DNA from: Planctomycetaceae bacterium
GTDB taxonomy: Bacteria; Planctomycetota; Planctomycetia; Planctomycetales; Planctomycetaceae
Reading direction: 5' to 3'
Length of the DNA stretch: 64,000 nt
Assembly (NCBI GenBank): GCA_017795105.1
Contig: CP051247.1
Location: 1,116,001 to 1,180,000 of the forward strand
The notes beneath the pieces were generated by a model. It saw nothing but the letters and a program-made list of their open reading frames with translations. It searched no databases and was not told the DNA's origin. The first letter of the stretch is position 1. Every line of letters starts with the position of its first letter. Positions 25,708 to 35,351 of this stretch are shown piece after piece. The translations under genes were made by a program, and so were the position numbers.

Positions 25708-28700
25708 TCAGCTATTCTCTTCAGGCTGGGTCTGTACGGTCCAGAATTTCTCCAGGGGCTCGGCGACGGCTCGGACCTGATTCACGCGACAGATCGTCGA
25801 ATACGCACACCGGCTCGTGCAGTCTTCATCCGGGTTGATCACCGGGAACTCGGCATTCCGCAGCGAGCGAATCAGTTGCGGAAGGATCTGATCGAGCTGT
25901 TCGGCCCAGATCTTCAGGAACTCCTCACCGAGCGGATCGGGATTTCGTTTGCCTCCCAGGAATCGCGGTTCAAAGCCATCCTGTCGAATCCCCCAGTAGC
26001 CGACGAACCACGGCACTGCGTCCTCTCCGAGCAACTGCAGCCGCATGATGGCCACGGTGTAGAGGGCCAACTGCAGATGAGTCCCGCGTGCGACATCGGC
26101 ATCTTTGAACTTCGGGGGCTTGCCCGTTTTGTAGTCGATCAGCACGAAGGTATCACGCCCGCCGGTACGTCCGACGTCAATCCGGTCGATCCGCCCTTCA
26201 ATGAAAACCCGGTCTTCTTCCGAGCCGAAAGCGACGGGCGGATAGCCGGCTGGTTCTTCTGTGTCTTTGCGCGAACTGCTGTTCCCGAAGGCGATCTCGC
26301 GGAACCGGGGTTCGAGCGGATTTTCCCATTCGACATCGAACCGCCCGGTGTACTGCTCCGTCTGCGTCTGATACAGATCGGCCCATTCGGAAAGCAGGCT
26401 CGCTTCGATCTCATCCAGCGACTGTTGCAGCTCATTGCTCGAGATGTTCCGTCCGAACCGCTGTTGCAGCAGGTCGAGGAACTTCGTCGACAGCAGCGTA
26501 CTCTTCCCCTCGGCATCGGCGGCGAGAAGTTCCTGAAGTTCGGTCTCGTGCAGTTCCGCGAGCAGATCGTGAATGATCGTCCCCCGCTTGCGATGATCGG
26601 TTTCGAGCCGGGGGGCTGACTGCGGTTCGAGATCGAGCACGGTGTCGAGGTGAAACCGGTACGGACAGGTCGCATACGACTCGAGTTGAGTCGCACTGAA
26701 GGTGTACTCCGCCGTGAACCATTCCATGAGACGCTGCCGTAGAATGGGACTCTGCAACATTCCCTCAAACGGCGTAAACCCATGCGTTTCGAATCGCTCG
26801 GCATTCATGCGGGCCGCTGCCAGCAGTCCCTGCGATTGGCGATCGTACTTCTGTTGCGAGAGCATCCACCGCAGCAGCACGGGATCGCCATCGGCAATCG
26901 ACTTCACTGCGTACAGCCGGAGATCGGTCTCGGTCAGCAGTTCGCCTTCCCGGGGAACGGGCGAGAGTTGATCGATTCTTGTCTCGACCTGCGAATTCGA
27001 GAACAGACTCCGCGTCGCCTGATAAAACGGGCTGGCATACTGCGGCTGACCGCGAGACGACACGAACGAATACGTGAGAGTCAACTGCTGCGACGGGCGG
27101 GTCGCCAGCCGATAGAAGAACTGCATCTCGTCCTGATAATGCCCTGCCCGGTGGTCGAGCGGCACGCCAAGTTCAATCCACTGCTGCCGCTCCTGTTCGC
27201 TGTAGAACGGCTGATGTTCGCGTGACGACGGGAATGTGCCTTCCTGCAGGCCGCAGACAAACAGGAATTTCGCCCGCAGATGCCGGGCGTCGCTCGCTTC
27301 GAGAATCTGCACTTCCCCGGGACGAGGGCGACGCGGAGGGAGTTGCTGCGTGCGGAACTGCTCATCGACCCAGCTGGCAAACTCCTGCAGACTGGCGAGC
27401 TGACCGGATGCAGCCAGCAGATCATCCTGAAAGCGGCTCGCGTCCCGCAGCAGTCCGACGATCAGGTCGAACTCGTCTTCGGGTCGCAAAATGGCGAATG
27501 GCGTCGGCTCTGTGTCGGCCTTGTTCTGGCGAAACAGTTCCCGCACTCGCGCCACGAGACGCTGCACATGTTCGGTCCAGGTCTGTTTCTGCTGGAACGG
27601 CTTGAGCAGATCATCGAGTTCGGTGAGCACTTCCAGCGAGGTCTCCAGCCCGGCGACATCGACCTCCGAAGAACTGCTGCCCCGTGAGACCAGCGCGTTC
27701 AATGTCGCCAGAATCTCGGTTCGATTGCGACGCAGATTCAGACGACGCAGCGTTCTCAAGGTGATACGAGTGCGGACGTCATCGCCATGAAAGCGGATCG
27801 TCGTCTGCGTGAGCAGTTTCTTCAGTGAGGCATACGACCAGTCGGTGACGCTGACGGCGAACAGAGCCGAGATCGATTTGGCCAGCGGCAGCGAGCTGAC
27901 CGGACGGTTCACTTCGAGATGAAACGGCACGCCGGCATCCGACCAGATCTCTTCAATCAGCGGGGCGGCGTGCTGCAGATCGCGGGTGGTGACGATGATG
28001 TCCTCAGCCGGCACATGATGCAGCAACAGCGACTTCACCCGCCGCACGACTTCCCGCATCTCGGCTCGTGCTCCAGAAGCGGCGACCATCTCCACTCCGG
28101 TGGAGTCTGCTGCCGGCTGTAGTTGACGGGGATTCGCGAACAGATTCTGGCGAATCGTGACCAGTCCGGCCGACTGCATTCCATCGGTCTCGGGTGACTC
28201 CGGCCGGACTTCGGTCTCTTTAACGTCGACGCCGTATTTTTTTGCCTGCCGCTTCAACGAATGCAGCGACCGCAGCGGCTTCGAGAAAAGGTCCTCGCGA
28301 TTGTCGTTGCGTTCGACCGGAAAGGTGACGTACATCTCATCGGCGTGCCGGGCGATGAGCGAGAGCGTCGCGTACTGCGTGGACGTGAAATCGGTGAAGC
28401 CATCGACAACCACGAGCCGCAATCGGGGGAAGGCATCCCACTTCCCTTCGGCCAGCAGCGTTCGGGCCAGCCAGAACCGCCCCTCGGCGTCGTACTTGTT
28501 CCATTGGCCGAGAGTGTCCTGATACCGCTCGTAAAGACGGCAGAGTTCCTCGTCTTTCGCCGCTGGGGAACGTCGCTCCAACGCGGCTCTTAATGCATCC
28601 GGCCAGGTTTCTTCCCGTTTCAGTTCCGAAATGAACTGCGAGAGCAGACTGACGAAACCGAAGGTCCGGGCAACGTTGCGAAAGTGATGCAGTTCCCCCG

Positions 28701-29019
28701 CCTGCAGCGACTGATTGACCAGATAGCGGAGCAGCATCCATCTTTGGAACGGCTTGAGCATGGAAGCCGCGTGGCCCGAGCGATTCAGCACGCGCTCAGC
28801 GAACTGGTCGAAGGTCATCACGCCGGGATCAAAACAGCAGCGGAGATTGTCATCGAACAACGACTCGATCACCTGCTGCACCGAACGATGCGTCGGGGTG
28901 ATCCAGAGCGTTTGCCCCATATCGCCATCGCGAGCCTGAGCATGTAGCGCCTGGCGATACGACTGCAGACATTCTGCGGTCTTGCCGGAGCCCGTCAAAC
29001 CGCTGACCAGATGAAGCAT
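25708..29019 (-). CDS. addB: AddB-like PD-(D/E)XK nuclease / inactivated helicase subunit
   Basis: 1103 residues from the ATG at 29019. Near the N-terminus is a Walker A loop, SGLTGSGKTAE, in the position typical of AddB; a GTG nine codons upstream (29046) is the longer alternative. The C-terminal nuclease has EGRIDRIDVG and LIDYKTGKPP. The four cysteines expected for the AddB iron-sulfur staple are visible: one in YATCPYRFHLD and three in CTSRCAYSTIC near the C-terminus. First gene of the addB-addA-methyltransferase operon. Known role: recognition and resection of double-strand breaks together with AddA. Confidence 0.9.
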   Translation of the reverse strand: MLHLVSGLTGSGKTAECLQSYRQALHAQARDGDMGQTLWITPTHRSVQQVIESLFDDNLRCCFDPGVMTFDQFAERVLNRSGHAASMLKPFQRWMLLRYLVNQSLQAGELHHFRNVARTFGFVSLLSQFISELKREETWPDALRAALERRSPAAKDEELCRLYERYQDTLGQWNKYDAEGRFWLARTLLAEGKWDAFPRLRLVVVDGFTDFTSTQYATLSLIARHADEMYVTFPVERNDNREDLFSKPLRSLHSLKRQAKKYGVDVKETEVRPESPETDGMQSAGLVTIRQNLFANPRQLQPAADSTGVEMVAASGARAEMREVVRRVKSLLLHHVPAEDIIVTTRDLQHAAPLIEEIWSDAGVPFHLEVNRPVSSLPLAKSISALFAVSVTDWSYASLKKLLTQTTIRFHGDDVRTRITLRTLRRLNLRRNRTEILATLNALVSRGSSSSEVDVAGLETSLEVLTELDDLLKPFQQKQTWTEHVQRLVARVRELFRQNKADTEPTPFAILRPEDEFDLIVGLLRDASRFQDDLLAASGQLASLQEFASWVDEQFRTQQLPPRRPRPGEVQILEASDARHLRAKFLFVCGLQEGTFPSSREHQPFYSEQERQQWIELGVPLDHRAGHYQDEMQFFYRLATRPSQQLTLTYSFVSSRGQPQYASPFYQATRSLFSNSQVETRIDQLSPVPREGELLTETDLRLYAVKSIADGDPVLLRWMLSQQKYDRQSQGLLAAARMNAERFETHGFTPFEGMLQSPILRQRLMEWFTAEYTFSATQLESYATCPYRFHLDTVLDLEPQSAPRLETDHRKRGTIIHDLLAELHETELQELLAADAEGKSTLLSTKFLDLLQQRFGRNISSNELQQSLDEIEASLLSEWADLYQTQTEQYTGRFDVEWENPLEPRFREIAFGNSSSRKDTEEPAGYPPVAFGSEEDRVFIEGRIDRIDVGRTGGRDTFVLIDYKTGKPPKFKDADVARGTHLQLALYTVAIMRLQLLGEDAVPWFVGYWGIRQDGFEPRFLGGKRNPDPLGEEFLKIWAEQLDQILPQLIRSLRNAEFPVINPDEDCTSRCAYSTICRVNQVRAVAEPLEKFWTVQTQPEENS

Positions 29020-29252
29020 TCCTGAATCCCGTTTCTGTGGAAACACCGTCCCTGCTGTTCACTATTTTGGGCACCATTGTAGCAGTTCCGAGCCGCGAGA
29101 ATATCCGAGAGGGGAATTCTCTTTCCAGAAGGCGACGCCGCATCTCGAAACCGTTGTTGCTTAGTGACGCGATCTCCATATAAAGAAAGGAGACACTTTG
29201 CATTCATAGGACTAGATCGAATCGTTTGGTTCCGTGTTTGGCCCGATCACCT

Positions 29253-29400
29253 TATTTTCACCACAGAGACACAGAGGTCACAGAGGAGTCAACCGAACTT
29301 TCGACGCGGGATGATGAGCCTCTGCCGAGGCATGTCTCGCGCTGAGGGATCATCCTGGCAGGATAACCACCTCTGTGTTCCCCGTGTCTCTGTAGTTTTA
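29253..29400. repeat. Imperfect long inverted repeat built on CACAGAG units
   Basis: Left arm (29253-29287) contains CACAGAGACACAGAGG and CACAGAGG; right arm (29368-29400) reads CCTCTGTG and GTGTCTCTGTAG, i.e. the reverse complement. The arms are about 75 bases apart. Inner segments (GGGATGATGAGCC and GGGATCATCC) also partly pair. This fills most of the 29020-29411 intergenic region, between divergent addB and the SDR gene. Confidence 0.65.
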
Positions 29401-29411
29401 GAAATCGCCTC

Positions 29412-30950
29412 ATGACGACATCCAGCAAACAGCGTGTTCTGGTCACCGGGGCGACCGGGTACATTGGCGGCCGCATCGTTCCCCGCTTGCTCGATCGGGG
29501 TTATCGGGTTCGCTGTCTGGTGAGGAGCCCCGAGAAACTCGACGGGCGCCGCTGGCGGGATCACCCTCTGCTTGAAGTCATTCAGGGAGATGTCAGCGAC
29601 GATTCCTCACTCGATGAAGCCTGTGCCGATTGTGAAGCCGCCTACTATCTGATTCACTCGATGGAATCGGCGGGCAGCAGTTACGCGGAACGTGATCGCG
29701 AACTGGCCCAGTCGTTCTCGAACGGAGCAAAACGGTCTGGCATCAAGCATATCGTCTACCTGGGTGGACTCGGCGAAATGGGCCCGGGGCTGAGCGAGCA
29801 TCTGCGAAGTCGACGCGAAGTTGAAATGGTCCTGCGGGAGAACGGCATGCCGGTCACGGGCTTTCGGGCGGCGATGATCATCGGATCCGGATCCGCGTCG
29901 TTCGAAACGCTCCGCTATCTGGTCGATCGCCTCCCGGTGATGGTGACTCCGAAATGGGTCTCAACCGAAACGCAGCCGATCGCGATTGAGAACGTGCTGG
30001 AGTATCTGATCGACTGCCTCGAAGTTCCCGAGTCGCACGGAGAGTCACTCGATATCGGCGGCAGCGATGTGATGCGGTATCGGGACATCATGCGGATCAT
30101 GGCACGCGAGCTTGGGCTGCCGCGACGCTGGATCGTGCCGGTCCCGGTGCTCACCCCCTGGCTCAGCTCGCTCTGGATCGGACTCGTCACGCCCGTCAGT
30201 TCGAAGATTGCCAGACCGCTCGCCGAAGGACTGAAGAACAAGACGGTCTGTCGGAACGATCTCGCGCAGCAACTCCTCCCGCAGCAGAAGTTGTTCTCAG
30301 TGAAAGAAGCCATTCGCTCCGCGGTCAACAATCTCAACGAGGGCGATGTCGAAACGAGCTGGTCGATGGCGGGCAAGATTCCGGGCGATCCCGACTGGGC
30401 CGGCGGGACGGTTTACCGGGATATCCAGACGATTGAGATCGATGCCGATCAGGAAACCGTCTTTCGCATCGTGAGCAGCATCGGCGGAGAGCATGGTTAC
30501 TGGGGAGTCGACTATCTCTGGCGATTGCGGGGGCTGATGGATCAGTTCGTCGGTGGGCCGGGCTTGCGGCGCGGCCGTCGTCATCCCACCGTCCTGCGAT
30601 ACGGGGAAGCGGTCGATTTCTGGCGTGTGCGGCACGTCCGCTACAGTTCCCGACTAACACTGCATGCGGAAATGAAACTGCCCGGCGATGCCGAACTCGA
30701 TTTCCAGATCGAGCCGCTGGGCGAGAATCGCTGTCGCCTCACGCAGACGGCTCGCTTCCGCCCCAAAGGCCTCGGAGGCATTCTCTACTGGTACAGCGTT
30801 GTCCCGCTGCATCACATCGTCTTCCGCACGATGGTCCGCGGTGCCAAGAAGGAAGCCGAGGAAGCCATGGAGAAACAGCAAGCCTCAGGCACTCCCGCCG
30901 GGAACGCCGAAGAGACGCCGCAGACCGTGCACAGCTCGTCTTCAGAGTAG
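29412..30950 (+). CDS. SDR-type NAD(P)-binding protein with C-terminal DUF2867 domain
   Basis: 512 residues. The N-terminal half is an atypical short-chain dehydrogenase fold with VLVTGATGYIGGRIVPRLL (about 9-27), the HIVYLGGLGE strand and SKIARPLAEGL region, like NDUFA9/YwnB-type epimerase-like proteins. The C-terminal domain (about 330-490) matches DUF2867, with GVDYLWRLRGLMDQFVGG and the FRPKGLGGILYWYSVVPLH block. The fused arrangement is common in bacteria, but the reaction is unknown. A short Gln/Ala/Pro/Glu tail ends the protein. No clear ribosome-binding site. Confidence 0.88.
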   Translation: MTTSSKQRVLVTGATGYIGGRIVPRLLDRGYRVRCLVRSPEKLDGRRWRDHPLLEVIQGDVSDDSSLDEACADCEAAYYLIHSMESAGSSYAERDRELAQSFSNGAKRSGIKHIVYLGGLGEMGPGLSEHLRSRREVEMVLRENGMPVTGFRAAMIIGSGSASFETLRYLVDRLPVMVTPKWVSTETQPIAIENVLEYLIDCLEVPESHGESLDIGGSDVMRYRDIMRIMARELGLPRRWIVPVPVLTPWLSSLWIGLVTPVSSKIARPLAEGLKNKTVCRNDLAQQLLPQQKLFSVKEAIRSAVNNLNEGDVETSWSMAGKIPGDPDWAGGTVYRDIQTIEIDADQETVFRIVSSIGGEHGYWGVDYLWRLRGLMDQFVGGPGLRRGRRHPTVLRYGEAVDFWRVRHVRYSSRLTLHAEMKLPGDAELDFQIEPLGENRCRLTQTARFRPKGLGGILYWYSVVPLHHIVFRTMVRGAKKEAEEAMEKQQASGTPAGNAEETPQTVHSSSSE

Positions 30951-31057
30951 TGCTTAAGCGCGGCGGCATATCGCGACGGCCGCAGTCTGCATACAATCGG
31001 CACGTGTCCTGAACCTTCGGACGTTCGTCCATTCTTCACGGCTGCGGATCGTCGCTC

Positions 31058-33049
31058 ATGCAGGCATTCCTTCTGGCACTTCTGGCTGCTCTCAGTCTAC
31101 CTTTGTGGACGTCCAGATTCTGTGAGGCTGACGACAACCCGTTCCTGCCGGCAGATGTCGAAGAGCGGGGATGGCCTTCGGTTCGCGGGATCAATCACGA
31201 TGGGCATTCGCCGGAGATCCATCTGGCAGACAGCTGGCCGGACGAGGGACCACCCCTGCTCTGGGTTCGCGATCTCGGACAGGGATATTCCGCGTTCGTC
31301 GCCAAAGACGATTCCGTTTACACGCTGGCGCAGTCGCTGCAGGGACAGTTCGTGTACTGCCTCGATGCCCGCACGGGCGAGACCCGCTGGCGACATCACT
31401 ACGACTGGCCCTATGAAATCGCCGGCGTCTATCCGGGCCCGCGGGCGACGCCGACTCTGGCCGATGGCAAAGTCCTCTTCGCCAGTCCGGCCGGGCTGAT
31501 CGGATGCCTCGACGAGAAGACGGGAGATGAACTCTGGACGAGAAACGTCGTCGAAGAATTCAACGGCGATGGCGGCACCGGGTTTGGTTATTCCTGTTCG
31601 CCAATCGTGGTGGATGAGTTGGTGCTTCTGCCGGTCGGTGGCCCCGGGGCAAGTCTCGTCGCTCTTGACCTTCAGACGGGCAAGACGGTCTGGCAGGCGG
31701 GCGATGAGCCGGGCAGCTACAGCCCCGCGATGCCCATTCGACGCGGCGAACGCGAATTGGTCGTCGGTTATCTGGAGAATGCCCTCGTCATTCACGATCT
31801 GCGAACCGGTGAACTGCTTAGCAATATGGAGCTCTCCCACGGCTACGACGAACACTCGGCCTGGCCAATTTATCGCGAGCCGCATCTCTGGATCGCCGCT
31901 CCATTTCAAGCCGGTTCGCAGTTGCTCGAAATTCCCGACGACTTCAAGCAGACGCCGCTTCCGAAAACGGTGTGGCGGTCGAAGACGCTCTCGAACGATG
32001 TCCTCTCCAGCGTGCTCGTTGACGGGGCCCTTTACGGGTTCGATATCTTCGATCCGCAGGCGAAAACGCAGCGCCCTTCGCGAGGTAAGTTTCGCTGTGT
32101 CGAGTTTCTTACCGGCGAAGAACTCTGGGAGCAGGGTTCCGGCAAGCCGCAGCGATCGAACAACGATATCTCCGAAGAGCTTGGCCAGTCGGGCATTGTT
32201 GTCGCGGATGGCAAACTGATCCTCTTCAACGAACGGGGTGAACTTATTCTGTTGCGGCCCAATCGCGATCGCTGCGAAATCCTGGCACGCTGTGCCGTGC
32301 TGACGGGCGAACTGACGTGGACGCCGCCGGTCCTTCATCGAGGCTGCATCTACGTCCGCAATCAATCGCGAGCCGCGTGTATCTACGTGGGCGAACCGCG
32401 ACTCTTGCCGAAGACTCAGAAAACCCTGACGGCATCCGACATCCCGCAATCGGGTTACGCCGACTGGTCCACCCGAGTGATTCCCGTGGAGCCGGAGTAT
32501 GCGTTCGATTTGCCATCGGACGAATGGCTCTGGTCGTGGTATCGCTGGTCGCTGGGACTATTGATCGGCAGTCTGTTCCTGGCGGGCATCCCGGCCTGGC
32601 TCGCGCATCCCGAACGTCGCTGGCTGACGTTCATCATCTGTTATCGCACGCTGGCATTTCTGGCAGGAGCACTGGGGACAACGTGGCTGAGTTTCTGGAC
32701 GCAGGAGTTCCTGTTCACCTGGCCGCTATGCCTGTTCGTCGCGTTCGAGATCGTCCTGGCAAACATGCGAACGCATACGACCGGCAGACACGCCTTGGTG
32801 AAAGACCGGCTGCCAGTCCTCGTATTCGTGGTCGTCTCGCTCGTTTACTACTGGCTCTGCCGAAGACTGAGCCTCGTCTTCGAGTGGGCGTTTCTGCTCG
32901 GTCCGATCGGAGCCCTCCTGCCGGGGCTCCTCGAATGGCGATGGAACCCCAAGGGAGCGTTTCAAATCGGGAGCTGGCTGCTATTGAAGCTGGTCACCTT
33001 CAGTGGATTCTGGATCACGGCGATCGTCGTCTTCCGACTCCGATATTGA
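31058..33049 (+). CDS. PQQ-type beta-propeller protein with C-terminal membrane domain
   Basis: 663 residues. Signal peptide (about 1-25), then a beta-propeller (about 35-470) with several blades bearing the L(D/N)ARTGETRWR, DEKTGDELWT, DLQTGKTVWQ and EFLTGEELWE repeats of the quinoprotein dehydrogenase-like superfamily. No quinone-ligand set was identifiable, so cofactor binding is not claimed. From about 490 to the end lie roughly five membrane helices, an uncommon addition that would tether the propeller to the membrane. The exact ATG is supported by the signal peptide. Convergent with the LamG gene, 9 bases apart. Confidence 0.85.
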   Translation: MQAFLLALLAALSLPLWTSRFCEADDNPFLPADVEERGWPSVRGINHDGHSPEIHLADSWPDEGPPLLWVRDLGQGYSAFVAKDDSVYTLAQSLQGQFVYCLDARTGETRWRHHYDWPYEIAGVYPGPRATPTLADGKVLFASPAGLIGCLDEKTGDELWTRNVVEEFNGDGGTGFGYSCSPIVVDELVLLPVGGPGASLVALDLQTGKTVWQAGDEPGSYSPAMPIRRGERELVVGYLENALVIHDLRTGELLSNMELSHGYDEHSAWPIYREPHLWIAAPFQAGSQLLEIPDDFKQTPLPKTVWRSKTLSNDVLSSVLVDGALYGFDIFDPQAKTQRPSRGKFRCVEFLTGEELWEQGSGKPQRSNNDISEELGQSGIVVADGKLILFNERGELILLRPNRDRCEILARCAVLTGELTWTPPVLHRGCIYVRNQSRAACIYVGEPRLLPKTQKTLTASDIPQSGYADWSTRVIPVEPEYAFDLPSDEWLWSWYRWSLGLLIGSLFLAGIPAWLAHPERRWLTFIICYRTLAFLAGALGTTWLSFWTQEFLFTWPLCLFVAFEIVLANMRTHTTGRHALVKDRLPVLVFVVVSLVYYWLCRRLSLVFEWAFLLGPIGALLPGLLEWRWNPKGAFQIGSWLLLKLVTFSGFWITAIVVFRLRY

Positions 33050-33058
33050 GCCAACGCT

Positions 33059-34021
33059 TTACGGCGTCTCGATCCCTGTCGCCTGGTGCAGCTTGAGGAT
33101 TTCCTGTGGAGTCAGGGCTCGCTTAAAGACGCACAGTCCGGCGAAGCGTCCGATCGTGGCTTCGCGAAGCATGCTTCCCACGGCGAAGCGGGCCCCGACG
33201 GTGAAGTCTGAGCCGCCGCCCGGCTTCGTTTCGGCGTGCTTCTCCGGATCGTACTTGAAGATGCCCCGGCCATGATAATACGGGTTCATGCCCCGAGGTC
33301 CGCCGAGCGGGCCTTCGGATTTGAAGTACGGATCGTTCCGTCTGTCCTTCACCGGATCGAGCGGGCGGAACTCCATCACACCGTTGATGTAGGCACTGAT
33401 GTATTCGCCATCGTAAGTGAAGGCGAGCGTGCACCATTCTTCTTCGGGAACCTCGCTCACGCTGGCCGCGTAATCGCAGCACCAGGGGAAGGCCGATCCA
33501 TCGGCTCGGCGAGTCACGCCCCCTTCACTCGAAATATGCGGCACGAGTTGCCGATTCCCGCCGTAAGTCGGCATGTTCATCAACAGCGAATACTGCCGCG
33601 TCCCGGAGTCATCTTTGGCGCCTTTGCCTTCCGACCACATCCCGGCAATCGTCCGGCTCTGCCGGAGGTCGACGATCCGTACAGCCGCAAACATGCTGAC
33701 CTGTGCCTCCGGACCGGAGATGTTCAACTCGCCCGTCTCGGCATAGGGAATTCGGAAGTACTGCTTGCCATTCAGATCAGCCGAGTATCCGGAAAAGCAG
33801 CCTTCGTCGTAACGGCCGATCGGACCATTCACTTCCTGCAGCGGATACTTTTCGCCAGAGGTCACCGACTCACGCAGCTGGCCCTGATCTTCGTCAAATG
33901 TCCAGAAAGCAACCAGATCGGGCACACTGAGCACGGTTTCGATCGCCTCGCGATTTTCCTGGGCGATCGCGGTGGAAGCGGTGAAAACAAGAACGGCTAA
34001 GAATGTCGATATCGAGCGCAT
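33059..34021 (-). CDS. Secreted LamG / concanavalin A-like lectin-fold protein
   Basis: 320 residues with a signal peptide (about 1-20, ending TAIAQ). The mature protein is a single jelly-roll domain of the LamG/laminin-like type: it begins VAFWTFDEDQGQLRES and has later elements WCTLAFTYDGEYISAYINGV, FTVGARFAVG and the terminal IGRFAGLCVFKRALTPQEI that are characteristic of bacterial LamG repeats. Such domains usually bind glycans or act as surface modules; planctomycetes encode many. GGGAA lies 6 bases before the ATG. Confidence 0.85.
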   Translation of the reverse strand: MRSISTFLAVLVFTASTAIAQENREAIETVLSVPDLVAFWTFDEDQGQLRESVTSGEKYPLQEVNGPIGRYDEGCFSGYSADLNGKQYFRIPYAETGELNISGPEAQVSMFAAVRIVDLRQSRTIAGMWSEGKGAKDDSGTRQYSLLMNMPTYGGNRQLVPHISSEGGVTRRADGSAFPWCCDYAASVSEVPEEEWCTLAFTYDGEYISAYINGVMEFRPLDPVKDRRNDPYFKSEGPLGGPRGMNPYYHGRGIFKYDPEKHAETKPGGGSDFTVGARFAVGSMLREATIGRFAGLCVFKRALTPQEILKLHQATGIETP

Positions 34022-34197
34022 ATTTATTCCCGGAGTCGTCGAATGGTGTGAATTGCTTTGAGGACCACTCTAGGAAAAAACGCGAGCGAACGCCATGAGC
34101 GGAGTCGCTGATTGAGACAGTCGACTTGAATGCGACACACGGCAGGCAGGAACCCGCCTGCACTTCCCTGAATGTCGCCGGACAATGTGTCACGTAA

Positions 34198-34330
34198 CGG
34201 CGGCATCTTGCCGCCGAATCGACTTTGCCGCTCAATGTGCAGTTCCACGCGAAGTAGATATCTCCGTCAGATTGAAATGACTGAAACGTCCGGTCCATAG
34301 CTGAACGCAATCGGCGGCAGGATGCCGCCG
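34198..34330. repeat. Two copies of a CGGCGGCA-N3-TGCCGCCG hairpin
   Basis: Identical 8-bp stems occur at 34198-34216 (loop TCT) and 34312-34330 (loop GGA), about 95 bases apart. A further GCAGGC...GCCTGC hairpin lies at about 34140-34160. They occupy the 321-bp gap 34022-34342, where no gene is seen. Confidence 0.65.
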
Positions 34331-34342
34331 CTACGAAGTGGA

Positions 34343-34759
34343 TTAACCGAGCGTTCGCTTACGTGGATCGGACAGTGCAAACGCCTCGGCTTCGAATGGG
34401 TTGTCGAGGTACGCGTTGCCTCCGCGAAGCAGAATGATTCCCGAGAGCAGGAAGTACAACGGCACGAAGAACGGACCCCAGCGTTCGTACTGGCGGACAT
34501 GCACTCGTTCGTGGTCGCGGGTGAAGTCGAGCGAGTATTGATCGCGGGCCAGAATCACATGCCCGACAGTGATCGCAATTGCTCCGACCGGCGTCCGTTT
34601 CAGCAGCCAGCAGGCGAGGCCGCCGTGGAATTCGAGGGTATGGTCCACCCGCTTTCCGCCTCCGCCGGTGCAGCAGCTGATCAGCCCGATCGAAAGGCCG
34701 ACCAGACTCCACGGACTCACCCAGAGCCACATCCAGAACTGTCGCAGCGATTTCCACAC
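34343..34759 (-). CDS. Conserved uncharacterised membrane protein with HExxH-like motif
   Basis: 138 residues with two hydrophobic segments (about 12-30 and 95-113). Between them is DHERVHVRQYERWGPF, where HERVH fits the HExxH zinc-metallopeptidase signature; I recall small bacterial proteins with this HERVHVRQYERWG block, but not a named family. Start is GTG at 34759, four bases after the stop of the preceding small membrane protein, so translation is probably coupled. Last gene of a four-gene cluster with three tiny paralogs. Protease activity is an inference only. Confidence 0.7.
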   Translation of the reverse strand: MWKSLRQFWMWLWVSPWSLVGLSIGLISCCTGGGGKRVDHTLEFHGGLACWLLKRTPVGAIAITVGHVILARDQYSLDFTRDHERVHVRQYERWGPFFVPLYFLLSGIILLRGGNAYLDNPFEAEAFALSDPRKRTLG

Positions 34760-34763
34760 GGGC

Positions 34764-35054
34764 TCAGATCACCAGATTGAGTAGCCAGCCGAACAACGCG
34801 GCCTGATACCAGTAGAACACGGAGAGCAAGTCCACTCGCTCACAGAGAAAACCGATTGGAGCGTAGAACGTTTCTTCGACTTGCCGGCTGACCTCGTAAC
34901 TCCAGAGGTTCAGCGTCATCAGGACCGGCACGGGGCTGAGGAAATATCCGAAAAGAAGCCAGCCCGTGAGATGGATGGCCCTTTCGGAGATACTCAACTT
35001 TCCTTCGGAAGCTTTCAACATCGAACTGCTCTTCAGCACAAGCGGTTTTGCCAC
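34764..35054 (-). CDS. Small membrane protein, paralog C of a tandem trio
   Basis: Up to 96 residues. It shares with its two upstream neighbours an LSPxP segment after a hydrophobic helix (YFLSPVPVLM), then EETFYAPIGFLCE and a VFYWYQ block, ending with a short hydrophobic stretch. The GTG start shares its first base with the previous gene's TAG stop (TAGTG), so coupling is likely; an internal ATG at 35021 is the alternative. No known family recognised. Confidence 0.65.
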   Translation of the reverse strand: MAKPLVLKSSSMLKASEGKLSISERAIHLTGWLLFGYFLSPVPVLMTLNLWSYEVSRQVEETFYAPIGFLCERVDLLSVFYWYQAALFGWLLNLVI

Positions 35055-35311
35055 TACGGAATGAGGTAGGACTCGGCGAAGTCGAACTGCACCTGATAGA
35101 ACTCACCGACGTACGTGCTGTTCATCGAGAGATAAACCAGGGGCACGTACACGGTATCACGAAGAAAGAAAAACACGCCCGGAGCGAACGTTTCACAGGC
35201 GACGTAAACCGGAACGGGACTCAGGATGTAAAACATGAACAGCGACATGAGCCCGAAAAAGACCTTCGCCAGTCCCAGAGAATCCTGCTCGTCTTTTCCG
35301 TCGCCGGACAT
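35054..35311 (-). CDS. Small membrane protein, paralog B of a tandem trio
   Basis: 85 residues. A hydrophobic helix (about 14-30) leads into YILSPVPVYV, then DTVYVPLVYLS and EFYQVQFDFAESYL, the same order of motifs as the neighbours on both sides. The otherwise conserved Glu-Thr pair is Asp-Thr here. AAGGA lies 6 bases before the ATG, supporting a real gene despite its size. No function known. Confidence 0.7.
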   Translation of the reverse strand: MSGDGKDEQDSLGLAKVFFGLMSLFMFYILSPVPVYVACETFAPGVFFFLRDTVYVPLVYLSMNSTYVGEFYQVQFDFAESYLIP

Positions 35312-35351
35312 GACCGTTCCTTACAACACGAGCTTCGGAATTGACGAAGTG

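Noticed and set aside
31097..32449. A 450-codon minus-strand frame opposite the beta-propeller gene
   Set aside because: The plus strand carries clear propeller blades; the minus frame is an Arg-rich shadow.
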